Positions 18,251-28,211 of a DNA stretch of 64,000 nucleotides are shown in pieces. How positions within the stretch are numbered: position 1 is the stretch's first letter; each line of letters starts with the position of its first letter. The stretch is from Breznakia pachnodae (GTDB lineage Bacteria; Bacillota_I; Bacilli_A; Erysipelotrichales; Erysipelotrichaceae): contig NZ_JAUSUR010000001.1 of NCBI RefSeq assembly GCF_030814225.1, positions 1,178,001-1,242,000 on the forward strand, read 5' to 3'. The notes below the pieces were generated by a model. The model saw nothing but the letters and a program-made list of their open reading frames with translations. It ran no database searches and had not been told where the DNA came from. Both the position numbers and the translations under genes were made by a program.

Positions 18251-18266
18251 TTAACAATATTGTTAA
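18251..18266 (-). promoter_or_regulatory. Perfect palindrome between ribosome site and start codon
   Basis: TTAACAATATTGTTAA lies between AAGGAGA (about 18270..18277) and the ATG at 18240. The Shine-Dalgarno is about 30 bases from the ATG, too far unless the palindrome folds into a hairpin. The element could control translation or serve as a protein operator. Confidence 0.45.
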
Positions 18267-18287
18267 TAATCTCCTTTCATCTTTGAC

Positions 18288-18427
18288 CCCTTAAAACAAT
18301 CAAGATGAATTGAGTTTCACTATATGTGCCCTACTTAAAACATTACTTCTATAAAGTAATCTTGTAATGTTATGAAGTGAAATCAATCATCTAATCAAAC
18401 TTTAGACAATTACACTTGTTTTAAGGG
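18288..18427 (-). promoter_or_regulatory. Structured 5' leader RNA candidate
   Basis: The transcript from the promoter at 18494..18547 has a leader of about 270 bases. In it 18427..18416 pairs perfectly with 18299..18288 (12 bp, CCCTTAAAACAA arm). Nested inside are 18387..18376 with 18321..18309 (12 bp around a bulge). There are also two mutually exclusive inner stems: 18371..18364 with 18346..18339, and 18360..18354 with 18348..18342. Alternative inner pairing closed by a long outer stem just before the ribosome site is riboswitch-like. No known class was recognised. Confidence 0.55.
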
Positions 18428-18493
18428 AGTTATCCATAAACCTAACTATACTTCCCTGTAATTTTTACTTCTTTTGAGCATACGAATATAACT

Positions 18494-18547
18494 CTTTGGT
18501 AGCGCTATCATGACTACATCGTACTTATATTTTCAAAAACTGTCAAG
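18494..18547 (-). promoter_or_regulatory. Promoter/operator block of the glycosidase-like gene, copy 2
   Basis: It has the same layout as 14344..14397: TTGACA (18546..18541), a 17-base spacer GTTTTTGAAAATATAAG identical to copy 1, TACGAT (18523..18518), and TGATAGCGCTACCA (18510..18497). The 18 and 25 bases at the two ends are identical between copies; only the 11-base middle differs. Confidence 0.8.
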
Positions 18548-18607
18548 TTTTTTGTTTGTTTTTGAATATTTTTTTCATAAATATCACTTCTTTATAACTT
18601 AAAATTG

Positions 18608-18633
18608 AAAAAACCATCATTAATGATGGTTTT
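18608..18633 (-). terminator. Terminator of the orphan IIA gene
   Basis: AAAACCATCA, loop TTAA, TGATGGTTTT, with further T on the minus strand. It lies about 50 bases after the IIA stop at 18686. Confidence 0.8.
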
Positions 18634-18685
18634 CAATCTTATTTCACTATAAATCAGAATATATTTTTCATTTCATATGCTATCG

Positions 18686-19123
18686 TTAGTTCTCAATCAA
18701 ATGTAGTATATCAAATATTTCTTTTTCACTATTTGAATGCAATAAAGCCGAACGAACATCTTCATCTGTAAGATTACCTGCAATATTAGATAATACTTCT
18801 ATATGTTTATCTGGATATTCTTGCTTCGGCATTCCTATCATTAGTACCATTTGAACATCTAAATCATCCCATTTAAAATCTTCTTTTGATCTACTAAATA
18901 TAATAAATGGTTCTTTTACTTCTTCACTTTGTCCATGTGGCATTGCAATCAGACAACCAATTGCTGTTGTAAATTCAGCCTCTCTTTGCAGAACTGAATG
19001 TTCATAATCTTTAGCATTAGTGACCTTCCCACAATCACTCGCTAGTTTTGATAACTCTTTAATCGCTTCATATTTATTATTATACTCTTGATCTAAACAT
19101 ATGAATTCTCTTTCTACTAACAT
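18686..19123 (-). CDS. PTS fructose/mannitol-type IIA protein, stand-alone
   Basis: 145 residues, a single PTS_EIIA_2 domain. The phospho-acceptor His63 is in the conserved LIAMPHGQ motif. Stand-alone proteins of this type either donate phosphate to a IIB elsewhere or act as regulators. No IIB or IIC partner of the fructose/mannitol family adjoins it. It has its own terminator, and a good ribosome site (GGGAGG) precedes the ATG. It may serve an unlinked permease or have a PtsN-like regulatory role; neither can be shown here. Confidence 0.88.
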   Translation of the reverse strand: MLVEREFICLDQEYNNKYEAIKELSKLASDCGKVTNAKDYEHSVLQREAEFTTAIGCLIAMPHGQSEEVKEPFIIFSRSKEDFKWDDLDVQMVLMIGMPKQEYPDKHIEVLSNIAGNLTDEDVRSALLHSNSEKEIFDILHLIEN

Positions 19124-19326
19124 AGTATTCCTCCCTATCGTTATAAAATACTTCGTTTTCTATTTCTCATATTATCCTCATCACACTATTCTTTTAAAGC
19201 TTATTTGTGTATAATCCCTTTTATTCCTATATTCAACTACTTATATCTATATTTTTCCATATTTACGCCAAATAAGGTATTCACAAATGTAACCATTTTT
19301 AATGACAAATGTAATTTTTAGCATTT

Positions 19327-19349
19327 AAAAACAGCAATTCTGCTGTTTT
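19327..19349 (-). terminator. Terminator of the sensor cluster
   Basis: AAAACAGCA, loop GAAT, TGCTGTTTT and further T on the minus strand, 20 bases after the binding-protein stop at 19370. Only the promoter area of the IIA gene was suspected in the remaining gap up to 19124, without clear hexamers. Confidence 0.7.
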
Positions 19350-19369
19350 ATTTTAATATTTGGATTTTG

Positions 19370-20677
19370 TTATTCTTTTAAAGTAGCATTAATCTTATTT
19401 TGTAATGACATCATTTCAGTTTTAATATCACTCTCGCTATTAATGATTCGATATACTTCATTATCAATTAAGGATTTAATACTGTCATATTTATTAAAGT
19501 GATGTTCAAACTCACCATTCTCCATAACATCATTTAGTAACGTCATCTCAAAGCCTACTTCACCTGGATTATCGCTAAAAAGAATATCGATTGTTTCTTG
19601 TGAATCTGTTACATCTTTAATAACTGATACGCCTTGTGAATATTCAAAAATATTCTTTTGTGTCGTTTGATCATAGGAAATCATTTTTAATAGTTCCCAA
19701 GCTTCTTCCTTATGTCTGGAATCGCTGCTCATGCCAATAAGTAAGGTATCAACCTTAGACACATTACCACCTTCTTCACCAGCTGGCATCTTTACACAAT
19801 CCCATTCAAAGTTTGAATATTTCTTTACTCGCCAAGGGTATGGCATGTATGTTCGATACTCTGAGAATGGCATAATACAGAAAGCAACTTTTCCTTCATC
19901 AAACATTTGTGAAGTTACATTAATATTATCATTCAATTGATTTAATTCTCGCATAAATTCAATTGAGGAAGTGGTTCCGCTCTGATTAAAATTTAGGGTG
20001 CTAGGATCATCCGAATTATAAAGGGTTACTCCATTGGAAAAAATTGCGTCTTCCCATGTATATCCATATACACCAAACTGATCTAGTTTTCCATCACCAT
20101 CTGTATCTTTTGTGACTTGCCTACAAATTTCATAAAATTCTTCCCAAGTCCAATCATTTTCAGGAAGTTCAATTCCTTCCTGTGAAAGTAATGTTTTATT
20201 AACAAACACCAAGTTGGGTACACTTTCGTAAGGAAGTGCATACATATGTTCATTGATATGACCACTTTGGTAAGATGGCTGATAATACTTATCTTCATCA
20301 AAGTCAGGATCATTTTCGATATAACTGTCAAGATTCTCTAGAAGCCCTACTTGGGTAAAAGTTGGAAAATCATTGGATAACACAAAGAAAAGATCTGGTG
20401 CTTCACCTTTCAATGCCTGTTGTGATATCCACTCCGAATAGTCTTCCTTCCGTATACCGCTTATATATTCTACATCAAAACTTACATTTTCTTCTTTATA
20501 ACGAGCAATCACATCATCAATGATTTTGTAAGATTCGGCATCTGGAACATCCCAGTTACTTCCCACAAAGACACCAATGCGAATTGTTTTATCAGAATTT
20601 AAATTGGCTGTAACTACAAAGGCAATTCCCATAAGTGCAATTAGTATAACAAGTATCATTTTTCTTGTTGATTTCAT
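19370..20677 (-). CDS. Family 1 extracellular solute-binding protein, membrane-anchored
   Basis: 435 residues with the fold of sugar-binding proteins of ABC importers (MalE/UgpB class): TIRIGVFVGSNWDVP start, PDLFFVLSNDFPTF, YALPYESVPNLVFVNKTLL, EEAWELLKMIS near the end. The N-terminal hydrophobic stretch (about 6-25) lacks a lipobox cysteine, so it should stay as an uncleaved membrane anchor. No permease or ATPase gene is nearby. It begins at an ATGA overlap with the response-regulator stop (20674..20677), so it is the last gene of a sensor operon. A role as co-receptor for the kinase fits better than transport. Confidence 0.88.
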   Translation of the reverse strand: MKSTRKMILVILIALMGIAFVVTANLNSDKTIRIGVFVGSNWDVPDAESYKIIDDVIARYKEENVSFDVEYISGIRKEDYSEWISQQALKGEAPDLFFVLSNDFPTFTQVGLLENLDSYIENDPDFDEDKYYQPSYQSGHINEHMYALPYESVPNLVFVNKTLLSQEGIELPENDWTWEEFYEICRQVTKDTDGDGKLDQFGVYGYTWEDAIFSNGVTLYNSDDPSTLNFNQSGTTSSIEFMRELNQLNDNINVTSQMFDEGKVAFCIMPFSEYRTYMPYPWRVKKYSNFEWDCVKMPAGEEGGNVSKVDTLLIGMSSDSRHKEEAWELLKMISYDQTTQKNIFEYSQGVSVIKDVTDSQETIDILFSDNPGEVGFEMTLLNDVMENGEFEHHFNKYDSIKSLIDNEVYRIINSESDIKTEMMSLQNKINATLKE

Positions 20678-21345
20678 TCATTACCACTCTTTCTATTTTT
20701 ACCTTGAAGATACCAAATAGCAAGTTGAGTACGATCACGTAATTGTAACTTATCCAAAATAATACTTAGATAATTTCGAATTGTCCCTTCCGAGAAATGT
20801 AGTTCCTGTGCAATCTCTTTATTCGATAATCCCAAACTTACCTTCTCAATCACCTGCCACTCCTTATCACTTAAGTTCTTCACTCCATCATCACCTGGAT
20901 GAATATTTACAGCACTTTGATTTGCCAACTCTGAGAAGAGATTGATTGCTTTTGTGGTAACACTTGGATGTATAATAGAACCACCCTTAGACACCGTAAT
21001 AATGGCATCTGTCAGTTCTTTTGGGGATACTTCTTTTAATAAATATCCATCAGCTCCATACTTTAAAGAATTATAAATATATTCATCATCGTCAAATGTC
21101 GTAAGAAGAATAATATGAATATCTGAATATTTTTCTTTGATGATTCTGGTACATTCGACTCCATCAATCACTGGCATACGAATATCCATTAGAATAATAT
21201 CTGGTTGTCTTTTGGCTACACTTTGAATTACTTCTTTTCCATTTTCAACCAAATCGATTACTTTAAATTCTTTATTTGCACTTAATAAGATATTTAAACT
21301 TTCTCTAATCAGTTCCTGATCATCAGCAATTATAATTTCAATCAT
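20674..21345 (-). CDS. NarL/LuxR-family response regulator
   Basis: About 223 residues. The start is ATG at 21345, with AAGGAG 7 bases before it and 8 bases of overlap with the kinase stop; an upstream ATG at 21375 lies inside the kinase gene. The receiver domain has the acidic pair DD at 8-9, the phospho-acceptor Asp54 (IILMDIRMPV), Thr in LLTTFDD and Lys in LLKEVSP. The C-terminal LuxR helix-turn-helix (about 150-210) has LSNKEIAQELHFSEGTIRNY. The partner kinase is adjacent. Targets are not evident; the cluster itself or an unlinked ABC importer are possibilities. Confidence 0.93.
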   Translation of the reverse strand: MIEIIIADDQELIRESLNILLSANKEFKVIDLVENGKEVIQSVAKRQPDIILMDIRMPVIDGVECTRIIKEKYSDIHIILLTTFDDDEYIYNSLKYGADGYLLKEVSPKELTDAIITVSKGGSIIHPSVTTKAINLFSELANQSAVNIHPGDDGVKNLSDKEWQVIEKVSLGLSNKEIAQELHFSEGTIRNYLSIILDKLQLRDRTQLAIWYLQGKNRKSGNE

Positions 21346-22654
21346 GTATATTCTCCTTTCGATATGGTATTTCAACTACCACAACAAATCCATCTAACCC
21401 ATATATACGAATGGTTCCATTTAATAGTGCTACTCGTTCCTGCATATGATGTAGTCCAAATCCATATTGTATTTTCTTGCTTCCTCGACCATTGTCTTCA
21501 ATTAATACAATGATTGTATCCGGATTAACTGCAATGGATACAAATATTTTAGTAGCATTTCCATGCCTCACTGAATTGGTAATACACTCTTGAATAATTC
21601 GATAAATCGTATCTTCTTCATCCTGCTCAAAATTTAATGTTGGTGTATGACAGGCAAAGCGAATTTCAATACCAGATAATGATTGAAAGTCATTAATCAT
21701 CTGTTCGATTGCATCTTTAAGAGTATGACGTTCAAGGGCATCAGGACGCAAGTGTTTCACCGAACGACGAACATCTGTAAGTCCTTGCCTCGCTGTCTTA
21801 GATAATCGTTCCAGCTGAGTTTTTGATAGTTCAGGTTGTTCATCCATAATGGTAAGAGAAGCTTCAATTCCCATTGAGATACTTGTCAGTGTATGCCCTA
21901 AAGTATCATGAATTTCTCTAGCAAGACGATTTCGCTCTTTAGTCTCTCCCATTTTCTCTTGCAGACTCGCATACTCTAATAACTGTTTATTTGCTAGCTG
22001 TAGTTCTCCATTCAACTGCAGAACCCGTCTGCTTTCATTTACTTCTTTTATAATCATCATTACCATAATTGTGATAAATAATACAATACTAATCGTATTT
22101 AAAGAATTTACAACTGCTATTAAAATTGACTGCATTTCACTATTAAAAAAACTTATATAATCCGAAAAAGAAACCATTGATAATAGTGAAGTAATATTGA
22201 AATTACATAACATGTAAATAATAACTGTAAATATTAAATATGCATAACGTTTTTCATTATATTGAGAATAAATGAAATAATTTGCCATCACTACAAGTAA
22301 AATTGAATTGCTTACAAAACTTGTATAATACATCAAGACAATGCATAGTGCGAGTACACCTAAATATATAATAAGATTAAACCATGATAGTTTTTCCTGA
22401 TGTTTCTTTATATATAAAAGGCATATTAACATTCCAAATGCGCAAATTGAAAAAACTAGAATTTGAATAGATGGTGTAATTGGTAAACTATTCACTGATT
22501 CCAAAAACGAAAGAGCTGAGTAGTTATCAAGTATTCTTTCTATACTAACCAACATCACTCCACAAATAAAAGCAATAATAATAAAGTTAATACAACATAG
22601 AGCGATATACGCAAAATCTAAATAATCATTAATTTTAGTAGCATCATTTTTCAT
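21338..22654 (-). CDS. HisKA_3-type membrane histidine kinase
   Basis: 438 residues. The N-terminal half (about 15-205) has about six hydrophobic segments with little outside the membrane and no recognised sensor domain. A short coiled coil is followed by the dimerisation/phospho-acceptor motif REIHDTLGHTLTSISMGIEA with His249. The HATPase domain has the N-box ECITNSVRHG, DNGRGSK (G1) and GFGLHHMQERV (G2). The stop overlaps the response-regulator start, and the kinase start is 3 bases from the RbsB-like binding-protein stop. With so little extracytoplasmic sequence, ligand detection is probably delegated to the flanking binding proteins. Confidence 0.93.
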   Translation of the reverse strand: MKNDATKINDYLDFAYIALCCINFIIIAFICGVMLVSIERILDNYSALSFLESVNSLPITPSIQILVFSICAFGMLICLLYIKKHQEKLSWFNLIIYLGVLALCIVLMYYTSFVSNSILLVVMANYFIYSQYNEKRYAYLIFTVIIYMLCNFNITSLLSMVSFSDYISFFNSEMQSILIAVVNSLNTISIVLFITIMVMMIIKEVNESRRVLQLNGELQLANKQLLEYASLQEKMGETKERNRLAREIHDTLGHTLTSISMGIEASLTIMDEQPELSKTQLERLSKTARQGLTDVRRSVKHLRPDALERHTLKDAIEQMINDFQSLSGIEIRFACHTPTLNFEQDEEDTIYRIIQECITNSVRHGNATKIFVSIAVNPDTIIVLIEDNGRGSKKIQYGFGLHHMQERVALLNGTIRIYGLDGFVVVVEIPYRKENIHD

Positions 22655-22657
22655 ATT

Positions 22658-23635
22658 TTACTGCCACCCTTCAATTGTATAAGATTGAATATTTTCTTTT
22701 GTGATCAGTTCTACTGGAATAAGTTCTAGTTTTCCTTCAGCTTTTCCCTCTAATAACTGGTACCCAATTTCTACTGCTTTACGCCCCATCACAATTGGTC
22801 GTTGCGCCACACTTCCACGCATCTTGTCATCACGAATCAGAGCCTTTGTCTCAGGCGTTCCATCTACTCCATACACAAGTACTCCATCCAGCATATCATT
22901 TTGTTGCAGTGCTCCTAAAGCACCTAATGCACTAGGATCATTTAGTGCCATAATCACATCAAATTCAATTCCTTTTTCGATTACTGAATTCACAATTGGT
23001 GTAGCATTTTCCAACTGTCCATCACAGTTTTCACGATACACAATCATGTATTTCTCTTTATCAATTGTATCTTCAAATCCTTGAATCCTCTGGGTTGCTG
23101 ATTGTACATTTGTATGTTCTAGCAGTACAATCTTTGCGCTATCCTTCTGTGCCATCATATCGTTTGCAGCCTGTACTCCAGCATCATAATTATTAGATAC
23201 TACTGTATAATCAACAAGTTCATCATCTTTTATATTGGTATCAACAACAACGACCTGAACGCCTTCTCTTTGACATCGTTCCAACACTTCTTCCAAACCA
23301 TCCCAATCTACTGGGTTTAAAAAGAGAACTTCTATTCCCTCGTCAATCATATAATTAATTTGATCAATCTGATTATCTACAGATAAAGCAGGATCCTGTG
23401 TTATTAAAATATCTCCATTTGCTTCCACAACACTTTTAATTTCATTATTGATAACTACAAAATAAGGGTTATTCATTGTCATATAGGATGCACCAAAATA
23501 TATTGGTTCTTTACTTTGATGTTTCATATTTGTTTTAGAGTAATAATCAACACCAAAAACAATCCCGATTGTGATTGCGATTGTTAAGATTATTAGCCCT
23601 GTTGCCTTAAGATAAAATGACCGCTGTTTATCCAT
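22658..23635 (-). CDS. RbsB/ChvE-like sugar-binding protein, membrane-anchored
   Basis: 325 residues with a periplasmic-binding-protein type 1 (LacI-like) fold: FGASYMTMNNPYFVVINNEI, EGIEVLFLNPVDWDGLE, VVVVDTNIKDD, VVSNNYDAGVQAANDM, DVIMALNDPSALGALGAL, VYGVDGTPETKALI. The N-terminal hydrophobic segment (about 11-30) has no lipobox or clear cleavage site, so the protein is tethered. It is the first gene of the cluster, directly before the kinase. Comparable proteins (ChvE with VirA, XylFII with LytS) hand sugar signals to kinases, and that role is inferred here. Confidence 0.9.
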   Translation of the reverse strand: MDKQRSFYLKATGLIILTIAITIGIVFGVDYYSKTNMKHQSKEPIYFGASYMTMNNPYFVVINNEIKSVVEANGDILITQDPALSVDNQIDQINYMIDEGIEVLFLNPVDWDGLEEVLERCQREGVQVVVVDTNIKDDELVDYTVVSNNYDAGVQAANDMMAQKDSAKIVLLEHTNVQSATQRIQGFEDTIDKEKYMIVYRENCDGQLENATPIVNSVIEKGIEFDVIMALNDPSALGALGALQQNDMLDGVLVYGVDGTPETKALIRDDKMRGSVAQRPIVMGRKAVEIGYQLLEGKAEGKLELIPVELITKENIQSYTIEGWQ

Positions 23636-23697
23636 CCTAAAAAACTCCTTTATTTTTTTATAATACCATAGTTTATTACCTTATTGAATGGAATAAG

Positions 23698-23754
23698 AAA
23701 AAAGATTATAACTTTATAACCTTTTCTTATCTGGTTATTGAATTATAATCTTTT
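23698..23754 (-). terminator. Terminator-like hairpin upstream of the sensor cluster
   Basis: AAAAGATTATAA and TTATAATCTTTT arms, with a second ATAACC/GGTTAT stem inside, followed by a T-run on the minus strand. It lies after the decayed gene at 23818 and would insulate the sensor cluster. The cluster's own promoter may include TATGGTATTAT at about 23660..23670. Confidence 0.65.
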
Positions 23755-23817
23755 CATATAAAACTTATAGTCTTATTTATACTGACTGATTGACTTTCTT
23801 AATATGACAACAACAAT

Positions 23818-24120
23818 TTATAGAGTAACTGTTTGTATAATTAAATAATAAATGAAAATAACCAATGCAGTACTTAATAAAGTACCTAAAGATAATATTC
23901 TGAAAACTGTATATCCTCACTCAATTTTTTATAACGAGCAATCGATTTTTCTGTAAGTACAAACCCTATTGCACCATATTCACCAGCAAAAAGCATCATT
24001 AGTATAATTGACCTTTCTAACATTCCAATAAAACTAACAGCATTAGGAATCCCACTGCTTTCCTTTGCTTTGGACATTTCTTTTTGATACTGTGAATTAT
24101 TTAGTAATAATTTTACTGAA
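23818..24120 (-). pseudogene. Decayed C-terminal remnant of a polytopic membrane protein (DUF3307-like)
   Basis: A short frame from 24077 encodes SFIGMLERSIILMMLFAGEY, then GAIGFVLTEKSIARYKK and EYYL before a stop. A -1 shift at CTTTAG restores LGTLLSTALVIFIYYLIIQ up to a stop at 23818. The order ERxI...AIGF...KSIAR...EYxLLGTLLS matches, from memory, the C-terminal half of DUF3307-type membrane proteins. The in-frame similarity also continues upstream of the first ATG to a stop near 24122. The gene thus lacks its N-terminal half and carries a one-base frameshift. The stretch from 24122 to the GH1 terminator at 24253 shows nothing else. Confidence 0.6.
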
Positions 24121-24231
24121 TGCTAGAATGATGCACTGTAAAGGTCATCATTGCGTTTGATGCCCTCTAGAAGACATCATTTCTAAAATTGTAAATTATC
24201 TTTATTATCAAAAAATCCTAATTATATATTG

Positions 24232-24253
24232 AAAAAGGCTAGTTACACTAACC
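24232..24253 (-). terminator. Terminator of the cellobiose-type PTS operon
   Basis: GGTTAGT, loop GTA, ACTAGCC (one G-U), then T5 on the minus strand, about 20 bases after the GH1 stop. Confidence 0.75.
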
Positions 24254-24274
24254 TCTTACATATTCATTAGTTTA

Positions 24275-26970
<2,696 letters not shown>

Positions 26971-26978
<8 letters not shown>

Positions 26979-27285
26979 GATAATCCTCCCTAAATATTTC
27001 GATTAACTCTTTTGTTATATCTTTAAGCATTAGTGTAGTCATTAAGTGATCCTGTGCATGTATCATTAGTAGTGACTGTTGTGTTTCATTTCCTTGTAGT
27101 TCCCCTTGGATCAAGTTTGTCTGAATCACATGTGCTTTAAGAATTATTTCATCTGCTTCCCTCACTAGTTCTTTTGCCTCATCAAAGCTCTTTTTGCGTA
27201 TCTTACGCATTGCTTCCATATACTTACTTTTTGCGTCCCCAGCATGTGTAATGAGTTCCACAATACTCATTTCATTTTGATTCAT
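26971..27285 (-). CDS. celC: PTS lactose/cellobiose-family IIA
   Basis: 104 residues, all-helical IIA of the lactose family. The phospho-acceptor is His76 in LLMIHAQDHLMT, with the second conserved His at position 80. It receives phosphate from HPr and passes it to the IIB encoded just upstream (1-bp overlap at 27285). Confidence 0.95.
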
Positions 27286-27608
27286 TACTTCTCTCCCTCT
27301 TTAGTCTTTTCAATAAGTTTCAGTGCTACATCAAGCACTTTCCCTCCATTCAACATTCCATAATCAACAGAATTGATAACCGTTACAGGTATGTTTGTAT
27401 CAGCCAACACCTCTTGTGTATCTTCAAGTAGATATGCAACTTGTGGTCCAAGTAGTACAATATCAATTTCTGCTTTGTGTTTTGGAATTTCAGCCTCTGG
27501 TGCAGCAAAGATTTCCACATCTACCTCATTTAATTCTGCTGCTTCTTTCATCTTCGCAACCAACAGACTTGTAGACATTCCCTGTGCACACGCTAACATA
27601 ATCCTCAT
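27285..27608 (-). CDS. celA: PTS lactose/cellobiose-family IIB
   Basis: 107 residues. The phospho-acceptor Cys7 lies in MLACAQGMSTSLLV, and the Rossmann-like core is typical of cellobiose IIB. First gene of the operon, preceded by AAGGAGG and, about 60 bases further up, by a palindromic operator (27670..27689) next to the LicR-type regulator gene. Confidence 0.95.
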   Translation of the reverse strand: MRIMLACAQGMSTSLLVAKMKEAAELNEVDVEIFAAPEAEIPKHKAEIDIVLLGPQVAYLLEDTQEVLADTNIPVTVINSVDYGMLNGGKVLDVALKLIEKTKEGEK

Positions 27609-27669
27609 AATGTATTCCTCCTTATGATTTCATTCTAATTCTTACCTACAATAATTTAAACATTATCCA

Positions 27670-27689
27670 TTTCCGTTAGGTAACGGAAA
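27670..27689. promoter_or_regulatory. Palindromic operator upstream of the cellobiose-type PTS operon
   Basis: TTTCCGTTAGGTAACGGAAA has 9-bp perfect arms around a 2-base centre. It lies 62 bases upstream of the IIB gene and next to the LicR-type regulator. Activators of this class bind such palindromes ahead of the -35 region. No convincing -35/-10 pair was identified behind it. Confidence 0.6.
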
Positions 27690-27702
27690 AAAATATACGA
27701 CA

Positions 27703-27731
27703 TAAAAAGAAGCGATTTCCCAACCACTTCT
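27703..27731 (-). terminator. Terminator of the LicR-type regulator gene
   Basis: AGAAGTG pairs with CGCTTCT (one G-U), followed by TTTTT on the minus strand, 19 bases after the stop at 27750. Confidence 0.65.
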
Positions 27732-27749
27732 TCACGTAATATTATTATT

Positions 27750-28211
27750 TTATCTGAGATTACCATAAATAAGCCAATCACTAAACTCATTAATACTTCC
27801 ACTTGCTAGTAATGATTTCACTCGTTCAGGGTCATTAATTAATTCCGTTAGAAAACTAAACACACTTTCAATATCGTTTTCACTATCTGTACCAATGTTT
27901 AATAAACAAACTAACTGAACTGGACGATCTTTCCATTGCACTGGTTTGGATAGTGTCACAAAGGACAAAATTGTTTTCTTATAAAATGATTTCATCGCAT
28001 GAGGGATTGCAACCAGATTTCCATAACAAGTAGAACCTCTTGATTCACGTTCAAAAACACTGTCCTTAAAGTCCATTTCAATATGATAATAATCAGCTAC
28101 ATTAACACATAAGAATTCAATTACCTCTTCCCAGGAATTAATATCCTGATTTAAATAAATCAAATCTTTATTTACATGTTCTTCAATACTATAACCAATA
28201 CGTGTTTTTTT
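27750..28211 (-). pseudogene. Separated IIA domain of the LicR-type regulator (frameshifted 3' part)
   Basis: A fructose-type IIA domain (LIYLNQDINSWEEVIEFLC, then phospho-His in GNLVAIPHAM, ending NEFSDWLIYGNLR) in the +1 frame relative to the regulator gene. In LicR-like activators this is the C-terminal domain of the same protein. The upstream frame (DAIAQK) and this frame (TRIGYSIEE) join seamlessly if the A7 run at 28205..28211 had six A. No ribosome site precedes any ATG in this frame, so it is not an independent gene. Regulator and domain are one gene split by a single-base insertion, a sequencing error or a variable homopolymer. Confidence 0.7.

Noticed and set aside
18288..18427. Small transposable element (MITE) bounded by 12-bp inverted repeats
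   Set aside because: No target-site duplication flanks the arms, and further stems nest inside in leader position, so a structured RNA is the better reading.
28189..28211. Programmed -1 frameshift at A AAA AAC in the LicR-type gene
   Set aside because: A -1 slip leads within about ten codons to another stop, not into the IIA domain; only a +1 shift or loss of one A restores the reading frame.
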